Source: Treponema sp.
GTDB lineage: Bacteria; Spirochaetota; Spirochaetia; Treponematales; Breznakiellaceae
Length of the DNA stretch: 6,950 nucleotides
Assembly (NCBI GenBank): GCA_020216655.1
Contig: JAIWNU010000198.1
Location: 1 to 6,950, forward strand
Direction: 5' to 3'
Shown piece after piece: positions 1 to 4,926 of the stretch. Both the position numbers and the translations under genes were made by a program. The notes under the pieces are model-generated. The model saw only the letters and a program-made list of their open reading frames with translations. It was not told the DNA's origin and searched no databases. Positions within the stretch are counted from its first letter, which is position 1. Each line of letters opens with the position of its first letter.

Positions 1-121
1 AATTAAAATAATTAGCCGGGGAGTACTTTTCACAATACCATAGCCTATCATGCAATATGAGCATATGCAAGGCAAAAATTATTCAGGATTTATACCCAAT
101 TTTTCCCAGGCTATTAACAGG

Positions 122-130
122 TTATCCACA
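122..130 (+). promoter_or_regulatory. DnaA box, perfect consensus
   Basis: The sequence is exactly TTATCCACA, the high-affinity DnaA binding consensus. It sits directly before the AT-rich stretch, which starts with the 10-bp palindrome AATTTAAATT. Binding is inferred from consensus only. Confidence 0.6.
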
Positions 131-167
131 ATTTAAATTTTACTAAACTCGTTAAAGTTTCGCAACC

Positions 168-210
168 ATTAAAGATTTTGGACATTTATACGAAGATAGA
201 AATCTTTAAT
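168..210. repeat. 11-bp perfect inverted repeat
   Basis: ATTAAAGATTT at 168-178 is the exact reverse complement of AAATCTTTAAT at 200-210, with a 21-bp spacer. The arm centres are 32 bp apart, about three helical turns. The arms are almost all A and T, so a stable RNA hairpin is unlikely. A paired protein-binding site or part of a DNA-unwinding region fits better. The function is unknown. Confidence 0.6.
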
Positions 211-286
211 TATAAATTGTTATTTCTTTATATTGTAATGTTATATCAAAAATAATAGAAGATTTAGCTAAAATCAATTAGGTTGT

Positions 287-318
287 TTGTCTACATAAAT
301 AGACAATAGAATTGTCTA
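287..318. repeat. Triple alternating TTGTCTA motif, operator-like
   Basis: TTGTCTA occurs at 287-293, its reverse complement TAGACAA at 300-306, and TTGTCTA again at 312-318. The second and third copies extend to 8-bp arms (300-307 and 311-318) separated by 3 bp, and the first and third share TTGTCTAC as a direct repeat 25 bp apart. Three evenly spaced half-sites about 12-13 bp apart suggest a cooperative binding site for a dimeric regulator. The site lies 20 bp before the second DnaA box. The binding protein is unknown. Confidence 0.5.
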
Positions 319-337
319 CTCTTGTATAAGCCACAAA

Positions 338-346
338 TTATCCACA
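338..346 (+). promoter_or_regulatory. DnaA box, perfect consensus, with weaker flanking copies
   Basis: This is a second exact TTATCCACA in the same orientation, 216 bp from the first. It is flanked by two-mismatch versions, TAAGCCACA at 327-335 and CTTTCCACA at 349-357, giving a small cluster of box-like sites at about 11-bp spacing, roughly one helical turn. This clustering is more origin-like than an isolated box. Confidence 0.6.
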
Positions 347-378
347 AGCTTTCCACATTATTTTATGACTAAAGTGCT

Positions 379-993
379 TTATAATTGGTACCCAAAACCA
401 TATAGAGTCTTGATTTGTAAGGGTTTATTTTTATCTGAAACCCTATCTAATTTGCGGCGAAGCCTGCAAACAGCCATGTCAGCTATCCGAGAAGTCTTTT
501 GGAGTCCAGGCCAAAGCTGTCCCTGTAAAATAGAACGACTGATCTGATGTTTTTCTGAAACAGCTAACATCCGCAATATCAATGCTTCTGTGTCATTCAG
601 TTCAATAGTCCCCGCAGGGCCTTGCAAAATGTTGTTATGTAAAAAAATATTATATTCCGGAAACTGGATCTCCCGCTGCATGAACAATTGACGGGAGACC
701 CGGACGGTGAATTCCCGGTAGTCAAAAGGATAACTGATAAAATCACGGGCACCGAGAAAGAACGCCGTTTCTATTTCGGACAGATTCCCGTATGAGATAA
801 AGGGGTGATTATTTAATTGATAATACCCGTTGGAGACTATCAAGCTGTTAGGGACAAGTACGAGTGCGGGCTGAGCTGCCTTTTCCGGCAGCTCATGGGT
901 TAAAATAACAGAAAAGGGAAATTGTGCTGCCCGGAACCAACCCTGAACTGCAGGATCGGCTCCGATTACATACAGATTTCCCTGATCAAACAT
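379..993 (-). CDS. OmpR/PhoB-type winged-helix regulator with a degenerate receiver domain
   Basis: This 204-residue protein ends in a winged-helix DNA-binding domain of the OmpR/PhoB class (about 128-204). It includes the usual recognition-helix pattern CRLRRKLDR and the closing wing IKTLYGFGYQL. Residues 5-105 keep the receiver outline, seen best in FLGARDFISYPF (79-90), which parallels the GADDY..KPF segment of real receivers. The phosphorylation site is gone: Pro48 sits where the acceptor Asp is expected, the switch Lys is Tyr88, and the N-terminal acidic pair is reduced to Asp13. It therefore probably acts without aspartate phosphorylation. It is the last gene of the operon, 14 bp after pspA, with a short AGGA ribosome site. 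A natural inference is that it controls this operon or envelope-stress genes, but no target is shown. Confidence 0.85.
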   Translation of the reverse strand: MFDQGNLYVIGADPAVQGWFRAAQFPFSVILTHELPEKAAQPALVLVPNSLIVSNGYYQLNNHPFISYGNLSEIETAFFLGARDFISYPFDYREFTVRVSRQLFMQREIQFPEYNIFLHNNILQGPAGTIELNDTEALILRMLAVSEKHQISRSILQGQLWPGLQKTSRIADMAVCRLRRKLDRVSDKNKPLQIKTLYGFGYQL

Positions 994-1007
994 AGGTTCC
1001 TGAACTA

Positions 1008-1706
1008 TTAGTTTGATGAATTTTCAGGCAGGGCCTTCATTTTTTCTTTTAGTTCAAGGAGCATTAAATCAGCAGAAGCATCGGATTTTTCAAGAGCGGC
1101 AAAGCGTTTTTCCAGGTTGGTGTCCTTTGAAAAATCCTCCAGTTCCTTTGCAGCATCGGCTTCGGCTTCCAGCTGGTCTACCTTCTGGGCCATCCGGTCA
1201 AAGGCTTCAAAGGCACTCTTGTTGCCTGTAACGTTGGAAATAGTGTTCTGTATTTTTTGCTGTGCCTCTGCCCGTTTTGCCCTGGCAATGAGCAGGTTTT
1301 TCTTGCGCTGGGCCTCTTCGATCTTGTTCTGGAGTTCCCGAAGGCTCTCTTTCAGTTTTTCTACCGAAGCTTTCTGGGCTTCCCACTGCTTTTTATATTC
1401 TACATAATTGTTTTCATACTCCTGTTTTCGCAGGAGCGCTTCTTTAGCGAGATCATCCTGGCCGGCCCGGACTGCAAGCATGGCCTTGCGTTCCCATTCT
1501 TGAGCTTGGGCCTGCTGATTCATGGTTTCCCGTTCCAGCTTTTTTTCATCCGCAATAGCCATCGCAACGGCTTTCTTGGATTCTATCAGCTGCTCATTCA
1601 TATCGATGATCAGCTGGTTTAGCATTTTTTCGGGATTTTCTGCTTTATTAATCATATCATTCACGTTGGATGATATGAGGGTTTTCAGTCTGGAAAAAAT
1701 TCCCAT
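1008..1706 (-). CDS. pspA: PspA/IM30 family membrane-stress protein
   Basis: The 232-residue protein matches PspA/Vipp1 (IM30) in length and layout. It starts with MGIFSRLKTLISSNVNDMI, the amphipathic membrane-binding helix of the family, followed by the conserved KAENPEK turn (21-27). A long, highly charged coiled-coil hairpin runs from about 25 to 155. The later helices include AFDRMAQKVDQLEAEADA (168-185), the counterpart of the family's F..FERRIDQMEAEAE motif. Family members form ESCRT-III-like assemblies on the inner face of the cytoplasmic membrane and protect it under stress. There is no signal peptide. The start is supported by AGGAGG 9 bp upstream. It is the third gene of the operon. 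PspB, PspC and PspF are absent from the window, so control must differ from the enterobacterial system. Confidence 0.95.
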   Translation of the reverse strand: MGIFSRLKTLISSNVNDMINKAENPEKMLNQLIIDMNEQLIESKKAVAMAIADEKKLERETMNQQAQAQEWERKAMLAVRAGQDDLAKEALLRKQEYENNYVEYKKQWEAQKASVEKLKESLRELQNKIEEAQRKKNLLIARAKRAEAQQKIQNTISNVTGNKSAFEAFDRMAQKVDQLEAEADAAKELEDFSKDTNLEKRFAALEKSDASADLMLLELKEKMKALPENSSN

Positions 1707-1715
1707 ACGGAAGGA

Positions 1716-1721
1716 CCTCCT
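1716..1721 (-). promoter_or_regulatory. Strong ribosome binding site of pspA, overlapping the upstream stop codon
   Basis: On the minus strand this reads AGGAGG, 9 bp before the pspA ATG. Its upstream part overlaps the TAG stop codon (1720-1722) of the preceding YbjN-like gene. Ribosomes finishing that gene would clear or re-use this site, so the two genes are probably translationally linked. It is the best Shine-Dalgarno match in the window, which fits high expression of a structural PspA. Confidence 0.8.
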
Positions 1722-2109
1722 ACTTTGTTTTGGGAAGATATTCAGAAAGAATCGAATAGTGCTCCGTTAAAGCCAGGCTCATCGCCTCCAAGGATGCTCT
1801 GAATTCTTCAAAATCCATAGTCTCATATTCAAGGGTGTCAATCAAGATGATATCATTATTCTCAAGTGCATAAGCCCCGTGCACTACATCGCTGGCGTTG
1901 AGTTCCAGCAGTTTAGTGAACAACTCTAATTTGTTTTCTTCTGGAGCATGCATAACGAGAACCCGGATGATAACAAGGGGATGCGCATACACAACAACAA
2001 CGCCGTTCAGGCTATGCTGTTCGTCTTCGATTATCCACATGTTATCGCCCAAATCACGATAGGTGAGCATTAAATCGATGAGATACCGTTCAATTTTTGT
2101 TTCCGCCAT
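1720..2109 (-). CDS. YbjN / CesT-like (type III secretion chaperone fold) small protein
   Basis: This is an acidic 129-residue cytoplasmic protein with no signal peptide or membrane segment. Its pattern is a starting helix, a strand with WIIEDE (25-30), hydrophobic strands GVVVVY and VIIRVLVM (36-53), a helix LELFTKLLELNA (61-72), a strand with HGAYALENNDIILIDTL (77-93), and a final long helix. This is the alternating arrangement of the YbjN/CesT-Tir chaperone-like fold, and the family call rests on it. Members are thought to bind other proteins, but the partner here is unknown. It lies between the STAS gene (35 bp upstream) and pspA (13 bp downstream), so an adaptor or chaperone role for PspA is an inference from context. 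The start is backed by AAGGAG at 2116-2121. Confidence 0.75.
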   Translation of the reverse strand: MAETKIERYLIDLMLTYRDLGDNMWIIEDEQHSLNGVVVVYAHPLVIIRVLVMHAPEENKLELFTKLLELNASDVVHGAYALENNDIILIDTLEYETMDFEEFRASLEAMSLALTEHYSILSEYLPKTK

Positions 2110-2144
2110 GCAAAACTCCTTTTCGGATTATGGCTAGAAGAGGC

Positions 2145-2696
2145 TTATCCCAGGAAAACCTGTCCCGCATTATCGATGGCCAGGATCGTTTTGCATTCCG
2201 AACAGCGAAAACGGCCCGGCTTTACTGCCTTGAGCTTTTTTGAACAGATAGGACAGGAAAAAATCTTGGGGAATACCGAGGTTTTTTCCGTAGTGGAGCC
2301 GGAACGGAAAAAGTCGATAGACTCTTCAAGATTGTCCTTGATATTAAAGAACTGCGAAAAGCCTAAAAGCTGGAAAACCTCATATACTTTGGGTTGAATT
2401 TCCAAAAGTACCAGATCTCCGCCCCTGGGTTTAACCGACTTAAGGAAGGCCGTAAAAGAACCGATGCCGGTAGACGACACATAGTTGAGTCCGCCGCACT
2501 GGAAAATAAGCCGTATAAATCCGGCTTCTATTGCTTTGGCTACCCGTTTTTGAAAGTAGTTAGAGTTATATGTATCAATATATCCGGTGAGATACAGTAC
2601 CAGACAACCGTCAACCTCATTTACTTTCTGTAGTTTAATTTTGAGGCTTTCGTCTTTCTCATCATCAAACCCAGGTACGATATCGTTATTAGTCAT
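2145..2696 (-). CDS. STAS-domain anti-sigma-factor-antagonist-like protein with C-terminal zinc ribbon
   Basis: Of 183 residues, about 16-130 form a STAS domain: strand CLVLYLTGYIDTYN, then LIFQCGGLNYVSSTGIGS (63-80), then GGDLVLLEI and VFQLLGF. In SpoIIAA-type antagonists the Ser in DSSG is phosphorylated by a kinase/anti-sigma factor. The equivalent here is VSSTG (73-77), so Ser75 aligns with the target Ser and Ser74 with the Asp. The tail carries CPIC (148-151) and CSEC (165-168), spaced as in a four-Cys zinc ribbon, an uncommon fusion for STAS proteins. It leads the pspA operon, suggesting that a partner-switching signal feeds this module. No cognate kinase or phosphatase is visible. AAGGAG lies only 4 bp before the ATG, a tight but usable spacing. 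Confidence 0.85.
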   Translation of the reverse strand: MTNNDIVPGFDDEKDESLKIKLQKVNEVDGCLVLYLTGYIDTYNSNYFQKRVAKAIEAGFIRLIFQCGGLNYVSSTGIGSFTAFLKSVKPRGGDLVLLEIQPKVYEVFQLLGFSQFFNIKDNLEESIDFFRSGSTTEKTSVFPKIFSCPICSKKLKAVKPGRFRCSECKTILAIDNAGQVFLG

Positions 2697-2757
2697 GACG
2701 CTCCTTCCGTCCTGAGGCCAAGGGGCCCAAGATTTAAAACCGCTGCTGCACTACAGA

Positions 2758-2817
2758 ATTATCGTCTCTATAGTATCGGCTGACAAGAGACCAATATACA
2801 CTATATTATTCGTCTCT
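2758..2817. repeat. Repeated CGTCTCT motif around the operon promoter and leader
   Basis: ATTATCGTCTCT (2758-2769) and ATTATTCGTCTCT (2805-2817) are near-identical direct repeats differing by one inserted T. The second overlaps the -10 box and spacer, and the first lies in the leader. A reverse copy AGAGAC at 2786-2791 pairs with GTCTCT at 2764-2769, which would let the transcript form a 6-bp stem with a 16-nt loop. The arrangement could be an operator with direct half-sites, as OmpR-class regulators prefer, or a leader hairpin. The function is inferred only. Confidence 0.45.
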
Positions 2818-2831
2818 CTCTAATTTGTCAA
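2803..2831 (-). promoter_or_regulatory. Sigma-70-type promoter of the STAS-ybjN-pspA-regulator operon
   Basis: On the minus strand a perfect -35 box TTGACA (2831-2826) is followed by a 17-bp spacer and a -10 box TAATAT (2808-2803). The expected start of transcription is near 2796, giving a 5' leader of about 100 nt before the STAS start codon. The promoter lies between this operon and the upstream dehydrogenase gene, so the operon can be transcribed independently of it. Confidence 0.7.
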
Positions 2832-2874
2832 ACAGGTGCCACCGGTTTCCCCTAAAATGATAGGTTGTTTTTTG

Positions 2875-3630
2875 CTATATTACAAGACCGTTATCAATGG
2901 GAATAAGCGCTCCATTGAGATGTGGTTGCTTAAGAATCTCGACGGCCATGTTGGCAATAGTTTCGCTCGTTATGAGTGTGCCGCCCGGCGCCTTTTCCCG
3001 GGCGTAGCTGCGGTCCTGTTCTGTAAGATACTCGGTATCAATCATGCCGGGGCAAATGACATTACAGGTTACATTGACCGCGCCGCCGATTCGTGCCACT
3101 GATTTTGCTAAGACACCGAGGCCTGTCTTGGCCGCAGCGTAGGCTGTGGTTGTTAAAAACCCGCGGATACTCTCCGTGTTGGTGCCTCCGAATAGGAGAA
3201 TACGGCCCCATTGCTGACTGAGCATCTGATCCAAATAGGCGGAAACCAAAGCCCCGGGGAATGCTAAATTCATTTTCGTCATATAATCCCAGTCATTTGC
3301 TTCCAGTTGCGTGAGGGGTTTCCGAAGAAAGGGGCCAAAGGAAATAACGAGAATATCCGTCTTTGGTACCTGTTCAAGCAGCTCCGTAACAGATTCTGGC
3401 CCCTTAAGTGGTTTAAGCAGTGCCCTGTGGCATTGGTCCGCTGTCGTGATGCCTGCTGCCCTTTGGATGTTTTGAATATCTTGCAGTGTTTGATCCAGCC
3501 GTTCCTGAGAAGACCCGCCATGCACAATGATATGGGCCCCCTCTCGGGCTAAAGCAAGGCTGATCGCTTTGCCAATACCGCCTGATCCGCCGATAACCAA
3601 TGCGGTACGTGTACTGAATATTGAATCCAT
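2875..3630 (-). CDS. Short-chain dehydrogenase/reductase (SDR) family oxidoreductase
   Basis: From the ATG at 3630 the protein has 251 residues, the usual size of a classical SDR. The Rossmann nucleotide motif is GGSGGIG (14-20). The catalytic pair is Tyr164 and Lys168 in YAAAK, with structural Asn121 in KMNLAF and the CPGMIDT loop at 193-199. Two sites depart from the family. The usual catalytic Ser, 13 residues before Tyr, is Asn151 flanked by Thr150 and Thr152. The NNAG-like segment is replaced by ISFGP (96-100). The protein probably binds NAD(P)H; the substrate cannot be told and FabG identity is not supported. The frame stays open upstream to 3813, but that would run deep into the divergent methyltransferase gene, and the Rossmann strand begins properly here. 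No close ribosome site is seen; a GGAG lies 13 bp upstream. Confidence 0.85.
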   Translation of the reverse strand: MDSIFSTRTALVIGGSGGIGKAISLALAREGAHIIVHGGSSQERLDQTLQDIQNIQRAAGITTADQCHRALLKPLKGPESVTELLEQVPKTDILVISFGPFLRKPLTQLEANDWDYMTKMNLAFPGALVSAYLDQMLSQQWGRILLFGGTNTESIRGFLTTTAYAAAKTGLGVLAKSVARIGGAVNVTCNVICPGMIDTEYLTEQDRSYAREKAPGGTLITSETIANMAVEILKQPHLNGALIPIDNGLVI

Positions 3631-3651
3631 ATATGCTATAGTACTCCAACT
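3631..3651. promoter_or_regulatory. 21-bp divergent start region with overlapping -10-like boxes
   Basis: Only 21 bp separate the two divergent start codons. TATAGT at 3637-3642 is a good -10 box for the plus-strand gene, ending 9 bp before its ATG. On the other strand the same palindromic CTATAG core gives TACTAT, ending 7 bp before the dehydrogenase ATG. Neither side has a convincing -35 box, and the plus side has no Shine-Dalgarno sequence. Transcription starting about 7 bp after these boxes would give leaderless or nearly leaderless mRNAs. Confidence 0.4.
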
Positions 3652-4371
3652 ATGCAGCTTTTGGATATTGTGGTTGTCCTTTCCCGGCCGGCTGAATCGG
3701 GAAATGTAGGAGCCGTATGCCGGGCTATGAAAAATATGGGGCTTTCCCGGCTCCGTATTGTTTCTCCCGAAGCCCCTTTGGTCGATGAACAGATCCGGGC
3801 CCGTGCGGTCCATGCAACAGATGTTTGGGAGGGGGCTGAACTGTATTCAACCCTTAAAGACGCCATTGCCGATTGCGCCCTCGTGATTGGTACCACCGGC
3901 CGCAGGGGGAAAAAGCGCAAACATGTTTCAATGACGCCAGAAGAAGTGGCGGAGTTTTGTTATACCCATCCGGGGCCAGCGGCCATTGTGTTCGGTAACG
4001 AACGGACAGGCCTCGACTCTGATGAAATCGCCCTCTGTAATCTAGCTTCCCATATTCCGGTAGATGAAGCCTTCCCTTCGCTCAATCTATCCCATGCGGT
4101 TCAGGTATACACCTATGTGATCCATCGCTATTTTACAAGCTGTGAATTAAAGGATACACAAGGAACATGGAAGCCGGTTTCCCAAAATGAAATTGAGTCT
4201 CTTGTGAAAACGGTTACCGATTCGCTTGCTTCTATAGGTTTTTATAAACAAGCAGGAAGGGATCTGCAGGAACGGTTTTTTCGGGATCTTTTTGCCCGTT
4301 CTGGTATTACCAAAGAGGAACAGGACTATTTAGCAGGAATTTTCAAAAAAATCGGTAAGCTTGCAAATTGA
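3652..4371 (+). CDS. trmJ: TrmJ-type tRNA (Cm32/Um32) 2'-O-methyltransferase, SPOUT family
   Basis: The 239-residue protein has the TrmJ/SpoU layout. The N-terminal motif LSRPAESGNVGAVCRAMKNMG (10-30) includes Arg24, equivalent to the catalytic Arg of this family. The AdoMet-binding trefoil-knot motifs are IVFGNERTGL (112-121) and FPSLNLSHAVQVYTY (141-155). A helical extension of about 70 residues follows, including a segment with FRDLFARSGITKEE, as in TrmJ and unlike shorter SpoU enzymes. Family members methylate the ribose at position 32 of the tRNA anticodon loop in the cytoplasm. A different RNA target cannot be excluded from sequence alone. The ATG is fixed by the need for the N-terminal motif. 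There is no ribosome site ahead of it, and the start lies 9 bp after a TATAGT box. Confidence 0.88.
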   Translation: MQLLDIVVVLSRPAESGNVGAVCRAMKNMGLSRLRIVSPEAPLVDEQIRARAVHATDVWEGAELYSTLKDAIADCALVIGTTGRRGKKRKHVSMTPEEVAEFCYTHPGPAAIVFGNERTGLDSDEIALCNLASHIPVDEAFPSLNLSHAVQVYTYVIHRYFTSCELKDTQGTWKPVSQNEIESLVKTVTDSLASIGFYKQAGRDLQERFFRDLFARSGITKEEQDYLAGIFKKIGKLAN

Positions 4372-4386
4372 TATCTGATTATACCC

Positions 4387-4415
4387 TTGTCAAAGCAGAC
4401 AAGCCGCTACATACT
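4387..4415 (+). promoter_or_regulatory. Possible promoter of the secreted-protein gene
   Basis: TTGTCA (one mismatch to TTGACA) and CATACT (two mismatches to TATAAT) are separated by 17 bp. The -10-like box ends 7 bp before the ATG at 4423, so transcription would begin at or very near the start codon. This is a weak call. Read-through from trmJ is equally likely. Confidence 0.3.
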
Positions 4416-4422
4416 TATTGAT

Positions 4423-4905
4423 ATGAAACGTTTTTTCATTGGTCTTGCTTGTTTATTACTAGTTTTTGGCGCAGCCCAAGCACAAACTGCGAAATCTTCT
4501 GCGGTAAAGCGAATTTATTCGGTCGATTTCAGTATTACCATGCGTGATCTGTTTCTGGCTGCCAAGACCCAAGATGATAGATCCATACCTGCAGATAAGG
4601 CAATTCTCCTTGATGGCGATATTGGCACGATTACTGTACATCAAGATACGGATAAGAATTTTATCGCCGAAGTTGAGCTTTTGAATGGAACCTGGGTCGG
4701 AGAAGATCAGGTTGATTTATATCGAACCTATGTTATATTCGAGGGGCTCCAATTCCGTTCTTGGTTTTCTCCCCAGTCTCAGACGAAGCTTAAGCCCGGG
4801 CAGACTGTACTGATCCTTGCTTCCTATGAAGGTATAGGCCAAGATTATGATGAGAAGACCCTTGTGCCTATCGTAAAAGCACTGGATATACGGCATATTT
4901 ATTAA
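4423..4905 (+). CDS. Secreted small protein of unknown function, possible OB-fold
   Basis: From the ATG at 4423 the product is 160 residues. It begins with a clear signal peptide: MKRFF, a hydrophobic run to about residue 18, then AQA before Gln, a signal peptidase I site. The mature part is about 140 residues and rich in beta-type segments: GDIGTITVHQ, FIAEVELLNGTWVG, DLYRTYVIFEGLQFRSWF and PGQTVLILASYEGIG. That last pattern recalls OB-fold proteins of the tRNA_anti-like type, but this is a weak guess and the gene is not recognised. It most likely acts in the periplasm. It follows trmJ by 51 bp. No Shine-Dalgarno sequence precedes the ATG. TTGTCA (4387-4392) and CATACT (4410-4415) with 17-bp spacing could drive a leaderless transcript. 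An in-frame TTG at 4387 is possible but would spoil the signal peptide. Confidence 0.75.
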   Translation: MKRFFIGLACLLLVFGAAQAQTAKSSAVKRIYSVDFSITMRDLFLAAKTQDDRSIPADKAILLDGDIGTITVHQDTDKNFIAEVELLNGTWVGEDQVDLYRTYVIFEGLQFRSWFSPQSQTKLKPGQTVLILASYEGIGQDYDEKTLVPIVKALDIRHIY

Positions 4906-4926
4906 AGCAATTAGAATCGAATATGC
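4893..4926. repeat. 7-bp inverted repeat spanning two convergent stop codons
   Basis: GCATATT (4893-4899) and AATATGC (4920-4926) are reverse complements with a 20-bp spacer. The spacer contains the stop codons of the plus-strand secreted-protein gene and the minus-strand regulator, which are only 5 bp apart. The stem is AT-rich with a large loop and no T-tract, so it is a poor terminator candidate. No better terminator was found between these convergent genes. Confidence 0.25.

Larger units (their letters stand above)
1..378. other. AT-rich intergenic region, candidate origin / DnaA-binding region
   Basis: No open frame here has a start signal, length or composition that would support a gene. 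The stretch is much more AT-rich than the rest of the window, especially between about 131 and 300. It contains two exact TTATCCACA DnaA boxes in the same orientation, an 11-bp inverted repeat and a triple TTGTCTA motif, each listed separately. Clustered DnaA boxes next to an AT-rich stretch are the hallmark of bacterial oriC, often beside dnaA. The left neighbour is outside the window, so whether dnaA lies there cannot be seen. Alternatives are a DnaA-regulated promoter for a leftward gene or a long 3' spacer after the minus-strand operon that ends at 379. No rho-independent terminator for that operon was recognised here. Confidence 0.5.

Noticed and set aside
365..547. Plus-strand 60-codon open frame
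   Set aside because: Most of it lies opposite the winged-helix regulator gene. It has no ribosome site and no recognisable protein features.
2031..2039. A third perfect DnaA box (TTATCCACA)
   Set aside because: It lies inside the YbjN-like coding region, where it encodes part of the strand at Met24-Ile27. It is isolated and lacks an AT-rich neighbourhood, so chance is the simpler reading.
2826..2841. Sigma-54-like element TGGCAC....TTGA on the minus strand upstream of the pspA operon
   Set aside because: The -24 half is perfect and the idea is attractive for a psp operon. However, the -12 half reads TTGA instead of TTGC and the spacing is one base short, a distance sigma-54 does not normally tolerate. 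The TTGACA -35 box explains the same bases better.
2832..2874. Terminator after the dehydrogenase gene
   Set aside because: Only very short palindromes (ACCGGT, GGTGCCACC) are present, without a stem-loop followed by a T-run on the minus strand.
3631..3813. N-terminal extension of the dehydrogenase to an ATG at 3813
   Set aside because: It would overlap trmJ head-on for over 160 bp, adds sequence with no SDR character, and the Rossmann strand starts normally from the ATG at 3630.
4387..4422. TTG start 12 codons upstream for the secreted protein
   Set aside because: It lacks a ribosome site and would place polar residues before the MKRFF signal-peptide start. ATG at 4423 gives a standard signal peptide.
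4423..4455. Lipoprotein reading of the secreted protein (GLAC at residues 7-10)
   Set aside because: The hydrophobic stretch before Cys10 is far too short for a lipoprotein signal. The AQA site after a full hydrophobic core fits signal peptidase I.
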